From the NCBI GenBank assembly GCA_964470615.1, contig CAYYDH010000003.1, positions 1-29,633 of the forward strand: a stretch of DNA of 29,633 nt. Direction: 5' to 3'. The first letter of the stretch is position 1. Every line of letters begins with the position of its first letter. The translations under genes and the position numbers were made by a program. Origin of the DNA: CAYYDH01 sp964470615. GTDB taxonomy: Bacteria; Patescibacteriota; Minisyncoccia; Minisyncoccales; GWA2-38-27. Shown one piece after another: positions 1 through 4,935 of the stretch. The notes under the pieces are model-generated. The model had not been told where the DNA came from. It made no database searches and saw only the letters and a list, made by a program, of their open reading frames with translations.

Positions 1-14
1 TTAGCCGATAAAAA

Positions 15-76
15 GGGTCAAAAATAAAAGAAGGCCGAGAACCCAGCTCTTTCTTTTGAGAGAGCTGGGAAGACCC
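15..76. repeat. Nested inverted repeat at window start
   Basis: A 9-bp perfect stem (CCCAGCTCT at 42-50 with AGAGCTGGG at 61-69, 10-nt loop) lies inside a second short pair (GGGTC 15-19 with GACCC 72-76). No T tract follows on the + strand, so it is not a clear intrinsic terminator. It lies upstream of the DUF134 gene and may be a leader structure, or the end of a transcript starting outside the window. Confidence 0.45.
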
Positions 77-122
77 TCTTTCACTATAAGAATATCATTA
101 AGTTTTGATAATTTCAATTATT

Positions 123-398
123 ATGGTTAGACCAAGACTTTGCAGAAGAATAGGATTTAATCCGAATATAACCTATTTCAAACCACAAGGAGTGCCTATG
201 AGGGAATTAGAAATAGTTGAATTAACCACTGAAGAAGTTGAAGCTTTGAGATTGAGGAATATAAGCGGGTTAGAACAGGAAGAGGCGGCTAAAAAAATGA
301 ATACCTCTCAAAGCACCTTTCAAAGAATCCTATATTCGGCTTATAAAAAAATCGCAGAAGCCCTAATAGGAGGAAAAGCTATAAAGATAATAAAGTAA
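123..398 (+). CDS. DUF134 / UPF0251 family predicted DNA-binding protein
   Basis: A 91-residue protein starting MVRPRLCRRI, the typical N terminus of the UPF0251 (DUF134) family, followed by a conserved middle (LTTEEVEALRLRNISGLEQ) and a sigma-70 region 4-like helix-turn-helix (EEAAKKMNTSQSTFQRIL, about residues 50-67). Family members are predicted small DNA-binding regulators, often near dinitrogenase-cofactor-like proteins, although none is seen here. The start at 123 is chosen because the family begins there; the frame opens six codons earlier but those codons are not family-like. No Shine-Dalgarno is present; GATAAT at 107-112 could be a -10 box with a very short leader. The 37-nt repeat and a terminator follow directly. 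Targets are unknown. Confidence 0.85.
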   Translation: MVRPRLCRRIGFNPNITYFKPQGVPMRELEIVELTTEEVEALRLRNISGLEQEEAAKKMNTSQSTFQRILYSAYKKIAEALIGGKAIKIIK

Positions 399-432
399 CT
401 ATTACCAGTAATTTTTATACCAAAGAAACCAT

Positions 433-469
433 AAAACAGGTTCTAACGTCGTTCCGTAGGTGGAGCTGA
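433..469 (+). repeat. 37-nt stem-forming repeat, copy 1
   Basis: This 37-nt sequence matches 828-864 at 33 of 37 positions. Its ends can pair as CAG-G-UUC (437-443) with GGA-G-CUG (462-468), leaving a central G-G mismatch and an 18-nt loop. It lies in the 3' region of the DUF134 gene and directly precedes a terminator. I do not recognise it as a named RNA family. Confidence 0.6.
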
Positions 470-471
470 TA

Positions 472-503
472 AAGTCGCCTTTTGGGCGATTTTTTGGTAG
501 GAT
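472..503 (+). terminator. Intrinsic terminator fused to a -10 box
   Basis: Stem 472-479 with 485-492 (core GTCGCC / GGCGAT), loop TTTTG, then a T tract and, two nucleotides later, TAGGAT (498-503), a plausible -10 for the MazG-like gene whose ATG lies 7 nt downstream. The same arrangement recurs at 1258-1289, 4898-4927 and 21624-21654. Confidence 0.75.
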
Positions 504-510
504 AAAGTAT

Positions 511-819
511 ATGACATTAAAAGAAATCTCAAAGTTAATAATGGAACAAGCCGAAAATAAAGGCTTTGGGACTAAGCTCGAAAACGTTAATGTTTCCGAA
601 AAGATTGCTTTGATTCACTCCGAAATTTCTGAGGCTTACGAAGCATATCGCAACAAAAAAGAAGATAATTTTAAGGAGGAGCTTGGAGACGCCGTTCAGA
701 GGATATTGCATTTATGCGGAGTTATGAATATTGATATAGAGGCAGCCATTATTAAAAAAATTGAATCAAACAAAAATAGGAAGTGGGATTGGGACAGAAT
801 GAATGAAAAACATTCTTAG
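511..819 (+). CDS. MazG-like nucleotide pyrophosphohydrolase
   Basis: A 102-residue all-alpha NTP pyrophosphohydrolase of the MazG-like group, which hydrolyses (d)NTPs or modified nucleotides to NMP and pyrophosphate. It shows the metal-binding helices E-I-S-E-A-Y-E-A-Y and E-E-L-G-D-A-V, and ends with a K-x-E-x-N-K-x-R-K-W segment common in this family. The start at 511 is preferred because the longer frame (from 460) would translate the repeat and terminator hairpin at 462-497. There is no Shine-Dalgarno; TAGGAT 7 nt upstream suggests a leaderless message. A second, unrelated-looking MazG-like gene lies at 21291-21620. The substrate cannot be read from sequence. Confidence 0.85.
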   Translation: MTLKEISKLIMEQAENKGFGTKLENVNVSEKIALIHSEISEAYEAYRNKKEDNFKEELGDAVQRILHLCGVMNIDIEAAIIKKIESNKNRKWDWDRMNEKHS

Positions 820-827
820 CTAGTCTC

Positions 828-864
828 AAAACAGGTTCTAATGTCGTTCTTTAGGCGGAGCTGA
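828..864 (+). repeat. 37-nt stem-forming repeat, copy 2
   Basis: Same element as 433-469 with four substitutions, placed 8 nt after the stop of the MazG-like gene. Stem arms 832-838 and 857-863 are unchanged; the differences are in the loop. Copy 1 and copy 2 are followed by terminators of different sequence, so the repeat is a unit separate from the terminator. Confidence 0.6.
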
Positions 865-867
865 ATT

Positions 868-892
868 CCCGAGATATTTCTCGGGTTTTTGT
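868..892 (+). terminator. Intrinsic terminator
   Basis: CCCGAG (868-873) pairs with CTCGGG (880-885) across a 6-nt loop, followed by a run of five T. It closes the MazG-like transcript. Confidence 0.85.
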
Positions 893-923
893 TTGACTTT
901 TATTATTGGCTGAGTAGTATAAA
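893..923 (+). promoter_or_regulatory. Promoter for the 954-1172 gene
   Basis: TTGACT at 893-898, then TAGTAT (915-920, 16-nt spacer) or the overlapping TATAAA (918-923, 19-nt spacer). It starts right after the preceding terminator. Confidence 0.6.
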
Positions 924-953
924 ATTGGAACCTTAACAGAGAAAGGGGTAAAA

Positions 954-1172
954 ATGCCCGAGGGATTCATGGAGCATCCAGATCAGGATGTGAGACAAGC
1001 GCTTATTAGACTGAGCGATGCCTTGTGTACTTGGGAGCGTAGCACGGGAAGAGAATCGGTGCTTGTCCTAAGAGAAGCGGGCGGATTTGTTTACAGGGCC
1101 GTAAGCGGTAAGCCGGGTATTCCCGACGATATATCAGACAGTGATTTGATGAAAACGATCGAAGGCAAGTAG
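954..1172 (+). CDS. Small hypothetical protein with strong RBS
   Basis: A 72-residue soluble, acidic protein that I do not recognise (MPEGFMEHPDQDV start; no membrane segment, no CxxC). It is preceded by a purine-rich AGAAAGGGG Shine-Dalgarno a few bases before the ATG, has its own promoter (893-923) and its own terminator (1190-1217), so it is a complete monocistronic unit. It shares this style with the other small orphan genes at 4596, 7646, 13195 and 28164(-), and differs from the neighbouring conserved genes, which lack a Shine-Dalgarno. The frame is probably real because the signals bracket it precisely. Function unknown. Confidence 0.7.
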   Translation: MPEGFMEHPDQDVRQALIRLSDALCTWERSTGRESVLVLREAGGFVYRAVSGKPGIPDDISDSDLMKTIEGK

Positions 1173-1189
1173 TTCATAACAGTAATACA

Positions 1190-1217
1190 GGAGACGTTTT
1201 CTAACGCCTCCTTTTTT
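1190..1217 (+). terminator. Intrinsic terminator
   Basis: GGAG-A-CGTT (1190-1198) pairs with AACG-C-CTCC (1203-1211), with one A-C mismatch and a 4-nt loop, followed by six T. Confidence 0.8.
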
Positions 1218-1225
1218 ATTCCGAA

Positions 1226-1289
1226 TAGGTCCTATCTTGCATGTGCGGAGCTAATAAAAGTCGCCTTTTTGAATATTTTTTGGTAAGAT
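1226..1289 (+). repeat. Diverged repeat copy 3 with decayed terminator and -10 box
   Basis: UAG-G-UCC (1226-1232) can pair with GGA-G-CUA (1247-1253). Compared with copies 1 and 2, the outer C-G has become U-A on both strands and a U-G pair has become C-G, so pairing is kept while sequence changes; the central G-G is retained. The loop is 14 nt rather than 18. Downstream, the GTCGCC arm (1260-1265) and T tract match copy 1, but the GGCGAT arm is replaced, so termination is probably lost, while TAAGAT (1284-1289) remains as a -10-like box. Confidence 0.5.
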
Positions 1290-1308
1290 AAAAATATAAA
1301 GGAAAAAA

Positions 1309-2643
1309 ATGGCTAATGATTTAGAAAAAAATAACGAAAAAAAGACAAACAATTCTGTTTTTACTCCTAAAAAGTTTTTATTCGTTTCTTTCGAAAGCTT
1401 GAGCGGCGATTTGGCTTGGCAGATAAAAAAGGAAGGGAATGAAGTAAAGATTTTTGTGAAAAGCGAAACCGACAAAGATGTTTATGACGGGTTTCTTGAT
1501 AAGGTTGATGATTGGGAAAAGCATAAAGACTGGGCAGATGTTATTGTTTTTGACGATGTTGGTTTTGGGGATGTTGCCGATTCACTTAGAGCTTCAGGTA
1601 AGCTTGTAATCGGGGGCAGCAAATATACAGATAAGCTTGAGAAAGACAGGGGGTTTGGCCAGGATGAAATGAAAAAATCAGGCATGCTTATTCTTCCGCA
1701 TTGGGATTTTCTTGACTTTGATTCAGCAATAGAATTCATCAAAGCAAACCCAGGAAGATATGTATTTAAGCCTTCAGGGAATATATCTTCAGAGCAGAAG
1801 GGGATATTGTTTTTAGGCCAAGAAGAAGACGGCAAGGATTTAATTGAGATCCTTGAACAGAATAAAAAAACCTGGGCAAAAAAGATAAAGGAGTTTCAGC
1901 TGCAGAAAATGGCTGTTGGTGTTGAGGTTGCTGTTGGAGCCTTTTTCAATGGGGAGGATTTTATCTACCCTGTTAATATAAACTTTGAGCATAAGAAGCT
2001 ATTCCCCGGCGACATAGGCCCCTATACAGGAGAGATGGGCACTCTGGTTTATTGGTCTCCTCCCAATGAAATCTTCAGAAGCACCTTGTTGAAAATAAAA
2101 GAAGAGTTGGTTAAATCAAACTACGCAGGGTACATTGATATCAATTGTATAGCCAATGCTAGGGGCATCTATCCCTTAGAAGTTACATCAAGATTTGGCT
2201 ATCCTATAATAAGCATCCAGATTGAAGGGGTGACAGATTCTTGGGGCGAATTTCTTTACAAGCTGGCGAAAAAGGAAAAGATTGAATTAAAAACAAAAAA
2301 GGGATTCCAAATTGGCGTGGTAGTAGCTGTCCCACCATTCCCCTTTGACGATAAAAAAGAGGTTTTCATCTACAAAGACCTTTCCATAATATTTAGAAAG
2401 AACAACTTAGATGGTATCCATCTTGGGGATGTAAAAATGGTCAATGGAACATGGAGTATAGCCGGGGAGGCAGGGTACGTTTTGATAGTGACCGGGGCTG
2501 GATTGACGGTGGATGATGCGAGGAAACAGGTTTATTCCAGGCTTAACAATATTATTCTTCAGAATATGTTTTATAGGACAGATATCGGACTGAAATGGCA
2601 TGAGGATTCTGACAGGCTGCAAACCTGGGGGTATCTTTACTAA
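1309..2643 (+). CDS. PurD-like ATP-grasp ligase
   Basis: A 444-residue ATP-grasp protein resembling phosphoribosylamine-glycine ligase (PurD). A Rossmann-like N domain starts at FLFVSFESLSGDLAW (about 24-38); the ATP-grasp core includes YVFKPSGN (about residues 151-158), a GPYTGEMGT segment matching the PurD TGGMG region, and YPLEVTSRFGYP, equivalent to the PurD LEFNVRFGDPE metal site, here with Ser in place of the Asn ligand. AAGGA lies a few bases before the ATG. Length is close to PurD (about 430), but no other purine gene is nearby and the metal-site change suggests a different carboxylate-amine ligation. The family is clear; the substrate is not. Confidence 0.75.
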   Translation: MANDLEKNNEKKTNNSVFTPKKFLFVSFESLSGDLAWQIKKEGNEVKIFVKSETDKDVYDGFLDKVDDWEKHKDWADVIVFDDVGFGDVADSLRASGKLVIGGSKYTDKLEKDRGFGQDEMKKSGMLILPHWDFLDFDSAIEFIKANPGRYVFKPSGNISSEQKGILFLGQEEDGKDLIEILEQNKKTWAKKIKEFQLQKMAVGVEVAVGAFFNGEDFIYPVNINFEHKKLFPGDIGPYTGEMGTLVYWSPPNEIFRSTLLKIKEELVKSNYAGYIDINCIANARGIYPLEVTSRFGYPIISIQIEGVTDSWGEFLYKLAKKEKIELKTKKGFQIGVVVAVPPFPFDDKKEVFIYKDLSIIFRKNNLDGIHLGDVKMVNGTWSIAGEAGYVLIVTGAGLTVDDARKQVYSRLNNIILQNMFYRTDIGLKWHEDSDRLQTWGYLY

Positions 2644-2655
2644 TATTGGCTTTTT

Positions 2656-2684
2656 TTGTGTCTTTTTTGGCTAAATGGTATAAT
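2656..2684 (+). promoter_or_regulatory. Promoter for the 2714 gene
   Basis: TTGTGT (2656-2661), 17-nt spacer, TATAAT (2679-2684), about 29 nt before the ATG at 2714. Confidence 0.65.
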
Positions 2685-2713
2685 AAATTATTATCAATTT
2701 AACCTAAAAAACT

Positions 2714-2923
2714 ATGCGTATTTTCAAAACGTGGGCATTCCGCTGGTGGGAGGTTAGCTTATTGAAGCTATGCCTTATTGCTTTAGGCATTATTCTCGCC
2801 ATCTACTTTTATGATTACCTTGCCGGCCTATTATGGCTTTGGTGGGCGATATTTATCGTAACCACGATATACTTTATTGCCAAGTGGATAAAAGACGAGC
2901 GGGGAAGGCAGCCTCAAATGTAA
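2714..2923 (+). CDS. Small two-helix membrane protein
   Basis: A 69-residue protein with two predicted membrane segments (about residues 16-34 and 38-58), a Trp/Tyr-rich second helix and a charged C-terminal tail (KWIKDERGRQ). Not recognised. It has its own promoter (2656-2684) and terminator (2936-2963), so it is monocistronic; no Shine-Dalgarno is visible. The basic N-terminal segment before the first helix suggests a cytoplasmic N terminus. Confidence 0.65.
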   Translation: MRIFKTWAFRWWEVSLLKLCLIALGIILAIYFYDYLAGLLWLWWAIFIVTTIYFIAKWIKDERGRQPQM

Positions 2924-2935
2924 TTAGCTTTATAG

Positions 2936-2963
2936 AAACCACCCTTTAACCGGGGTGGTTTTT
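2936..2963 (+). terminator. Intrinsic terminator
   Basis: AAACCACCC (2936-2944) pairs with GGGTGGTTT (2953-2961) across an 8-nt loop; the T tract continues to 2963. Confidence 0.85.
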
Positions 2964-2982
2964 AGTTGTGGATAACTATCTC

Positions 2983-3040
2983 TTGACAATAATGTTAGGT
3001 TAATCTAACATTAAGTTAATCCGGTACAACATAATGTTAT
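2983..3040 (+). promoter_or_regulatory. Promoter with overlapping operators for the XRE regulator
   Basis: TTGACA (2983-2988), 17-nt spacer, TAACAT (3006-3011). A perfect palindrome, AATGTTAG-N6-CTAACATT (2991-3012), covers the spacer and -10. A second palindrome, AACAT-A-ATGTT (3028-3038), lies in the leader and shares the ATGTT half-site. The position predicts repression by the downstream XRE protein. Confidence 0.8.
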
Positions 3041-3064
3041 AAATAAATAACAAAACATAATTTC

Positions 3065-3271
3065 ATGAAAATGGAAACAAGAATTAAAGAGCTTAGGGCC
3101 AAATACGATCTGACTCAGGAAAACCTGGCCAAAAAGGTTGGCGTGAGGAGAGAAACAATTGTTTTTTTGGAAAGGGGAAAATATAATCCCTCCCTAACTC
3201 TTGCTCACGATGTAGCAAGGGTTCTAAAGACCACAGTTGACGAATTATTTATTTTTGATAATAAGAAATAA
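3065..3271 (+). CDS. XRE-family HTH transcriptional regulator
   Basis: A 68-residue single-domain regulator of the Cro/C1 (XRE) type: RIKELRAKYDLTQENLAKKVG, recognition-helix region RRETIVFLERGKYNPSL, then ahdVARVLKTTVDELF. This compact form is common in archaea and bacteria, paired with a small membrane protein, and usually represses its own operon. The start may be 3065 or the ATG two codons later (3071). The stop overlaps the next ATG by one base (TAATG), so the two genes are translationally coupled. The palindromes at 2991-3012 and 3028-3038 are the probable binding sites. The signal sensed is unknown. Confidence 0.9.
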   Translation: MKMETRIKELRAKYDLTQENLAKKVGVRRETIVFLERGKYNPSLTLAHDVARVLKTTVDELFIFDNKK

Positions 3272-3537
3272 TGCAAAGCATAAAAGATAAAATTAAAAAG
3301 GGGGGTAAAGAGGTTAGAAAAGAGATTCGTCAAAAAACAATAGGATACATACTGGCTGCTTTTGGGTTAGTGACCGCTCTTGCTTGGAATGAAGCAATAA
3401 AGGGCCTGATAGAGTATTTTTTCCTAATCAGCAAAAATACGATTTTAGTTAAGTTTATCTATGCTGTTGTGATGACCTTTGTGGTAGTGATAATTTCTAT
3501 CTATTTGACGAGATTATTGGGCGATAAAAAGGAATAA
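3271..3537 (+). CDS. DUF5654-like small membrane protein
   Basis: An 88-residue protein with a basic, amphipathic N terminus (about residues 1-23) and two membrane helices (about 26-52 and 57-83). The segment AAFGLVTALAWNEAIKGLI resembles the conserved first helix of DUF5654 proteins, which I associate with CPR and archaeal genomes. It overlaps the XRE gene by one base and must be co-translated with it, so the pair is probably a self-regulated membrane unit. Function unknown; the assignment rests on motif memory. Confidence 0.65.
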   Translation: MQSIKDKIKKGGKEVRKEIRQKTIGYILAAFGLVTALAWNEAIKGLIEYFFLISKNTILVKFIYAVVMTFVVVIISIYLTRLLGDKKE

Positions 3538-3567
3538 ATGCATTTGTCTCATAAACAGAGCTGGTGA

Positions 3568-3590
3568 AATCGCCCTTTAGGCGATTTTTT
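3568..3590 (+). terminator. Intrinsic terminator, GTCGCC-type relative
   Basis: AATCGCC (3568-3574) pairs with GGCGATT (3580-3586), 5-nt loop, then T. The sequence just upstream (AGAGCTGGTGAA, 3557-3568) resembles the 3' half of the 37-nt repeat, as if a truncated fourth copy. Confidence 0.8.
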
Positions 3591-3668
3591 CAGCAGGATG
3601 GCTTTTCATCTTTTTAAAATCTGCTAGAATAAGAATAAAGGTCAATAATTTAATAACTATTTTAAAAC

Positions 3669-4409
3669 ATGAAAAAATTAATTATTATTTCATTCGTTCT
3701 TATCGCATCAGGTTCAGTAGTTTTTGCCCAAGGGCAGCAAGAGATTAGTAATCAAGCTGTTGGGACGGTAATCCCTAGGCAGAATCAGCAAGCCCAGGAA
3801 ATCGGGCAAGGTCAACAGATTCAGGTAGAGCAACAAACCCAAAATCAGGGCGAAGAAGGACAATTGATAATTATGCAGCAGCAGGTTACTGCCGCGCAGA
3901 TAAACGAAGTAAAGCAGGCAATACAACAAAGGCGGCAAGAGATGAGCCAAGAGATGCAGTTAATGGGAGAAAAAGAACAAAAGGTTTATCAGAACCAAAA
4001 CCAAGTAAGATTAGCTGTTCACTCTTTGCTGGAAATGAAGGATGTGATGGGCGGGATTGGTCTTCAGGTGTCTCAGGTCGCCCAAGAATTTAATAATTCG
4101 GTTCAGGCGACTATAATGGCAGAGGAAAAGATTCAAACGAGAAATCGTATTGTAAGATTTTTTGCGGGCGGAGATGTAGAATCTGCGGAGCAAATGGAGC
4201 AAGAAGTCAGCCGCAACAGAGAGAGGATTCAACAACTTTATCAACTGAGGGAACAATGCGATTGCGATGAACAGATACAAATAATGCTTCAAGAACAAAT
4301 ACAAAGCATGGGTCAAGAGCAAGAAAGATTGCAGCAGTTAGCCCAGAATGAAAAAGAATACAAGTGGTCTTTAGGCAGATTGTTTGGCTGGGTAAAAGGA
4401 TTATTTTAA
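3669..4409 (+). CDS. Exported Gln-rich coiled-coil protein
   Basis: A 246-residue protein with a clear signal peptide (MKKLIIISFVLIASGSVVFA, cleavage likely after residue 20), then a low-complexity Gln-rich stretch (about 22-75), then long amphipathic helices rich in Gln and Glu (about 80-230) that look like coiled coil. The C terminus is short and hydrophobic/aromatic (SLGRLFGWVKGLF), perhaps membrane-associating. A CDCDE motif (about residues 198-202) contains its only cysteines. TAGAAT at 3625-3630 is a possible -10; no Shine-Dalgarno is present. Similar exported proteins occur in CPR and archaeal genomes without known function. Confidence 0.75.
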   Translation: MKKLIIISFVLIASGSVVFAQGQQEISNQAVGTVIPRQNQQAQEIGQGQQIQVEQQTQNQGEEGQLIIMQQQVTAAQINEVKQAIQQRRQEMSQEMQLMGEKEQKVYQNQNQVRLAVHSLLEMKDVMGGIGLQVSQVAQEFNNSVQATIMAEEKIQTRNRIVRFFAGGDVESAEQMEQEVSRNRERIQQLYQLREQCDCDEQIQIMLQEQIQSMGQEQERLQQLAQNEKEYKWSLGRLFGWVKGLF

Positions 4410-4427
4410 GTCGTCTATTTCCAATAG

Positions 4428-4527
4428 TATAATTTCTTACCACAGATTTTATTCGTAAGCGCTGGAAAACGCTGGTTTTATTTTGTGGATAGAGGTTAGC
4501 CCCCGGGATACTTCCACCCGGTTTTTT
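4428..4527 (+). ncRNA. Candidate small RNA between promoter and terminator
   Basis: TATAAT (4428-4433) with only a weak -35, then about 88 nt without a good ORF ending in a terminator (CCGGG 4503-4507 with CCCGG 4517-4521, then six T). The interior can fold: CCACA (4440-4444) with UGUGG (4484-4488), AGCG (4458-4461) with CGCU (4470-4473), and CGCTGG is repeated at 4460 and 4470. It could also simply be the 3' UTR of the upstream gene. Confidence 0.4.
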
Positions 4528-4529
4528 AT

Positions 4530-4558
4530 TTGACAAAATTGATGGTTAGCATTAACTT
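4530..4558 (+). promoter_or_regulatory. Promoter for the 4596 gene
   Basis: TTGACA (4530-4535), 17-nt spacer, TAACTT (4553-4558), directly after the preceding T tract. Confidence 0.6.
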
Positions 4559-4595
4559 GTAACAAAGTAATGCTTTTTGACAAAGGAGACGGGAT

Positions 4596-4823
4596 ATGAA
4601 AAGCGCCCGAAAGGCCGTTAAGGTTGCTTCCTTTATTATCGGTATCATTTACCCTGCCTGGTTGATACCTCTCATCGGATTTTTGGGCAATTACTGCAGG
4701 GAAGCCGCTTGGCACAGAGGTGTAGAGAACGCCTTGTGTATCATTTTGTTCTTCTATCCTGTCATATTCTTGTTCCTTTTGTCGCTTCCGAGACAAGGAA
4801 CGCCAGATCCTAATGGACCATGA
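4596..4823 (+). CDS. Small membrane protein with strong RBS
   Basis: A 75-residue protein with a basic N terminus (MKSARKAVK), two membrane helices (about 10-31 and 43-63) and a Pro/Gly-rich tail. AAGGAG lies 9 nt before the ATG. A promoter (4530-4558) and terminator (4836-4866) bracket it, so it is an independent small cassette like those at 954, 7646 and 13195. Not recognised. The two cysteines (about residues 34 and 48) lie at the loop and in the second helix. Confidence 0.7.
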   Translation: MKSARKAVKVASFIIGIIYPAWLIPLIGFLGNYCREAAWHRGVENALCIILFFYPVIFLFLLSLPRQGTPDPNGP

Positions 4824-4835
4824 AAAGAACACAAA

Positions 4836-4866
4836 CCCCTTGAGGCAACTTAAGGGGGCTTTTTTT
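4836..4866 (+). terminator. Intrinsic terminator
   Basis: CCCCTT (4836-4841) pairs with AAGGGG (4852-4857), followed by GGC and seven T. Confidence 0.85.
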
Positions 4867-4897
4867 ATCCTTTTGAGCGTATGGTATTAGCCAAGAA

Positions 4898-4927
4898 GTC
4901 GCCTTATGAGGGATTTTTTGCTAAAAT
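4898..4927 (+). promoter_or_regulatory. Degenerate terminator fused to -10 of the P-type ATPase gene
   Basis: AGTCGCC (4897-4903) and GGGATTTTTTG (4910-4920) retain the pattern of the GTCGCC-type terminator with an imperfect 3' arm; TAAAAT (4922-4927) follows immediately and sits 8 nt before the ATG at 4936. Confidence 0.5.
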
Positions 4928-4935
4928 TAGAAAAC

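Noticed and set aside
433..469. The GGTTC-like segment in the 37-nt repeat looks like a tRNA T arm
   Set aside because: No acceptor, D or anticodon arm is present around either copy, so it is not a tRNA.
4011..4832. Minus-strand frames opposite the Gln-rich and small membrane genes
   Set aside because: They overlap clear genes or a terminator on the + strand and show composition expected from antisense of Gln-rich DNA.
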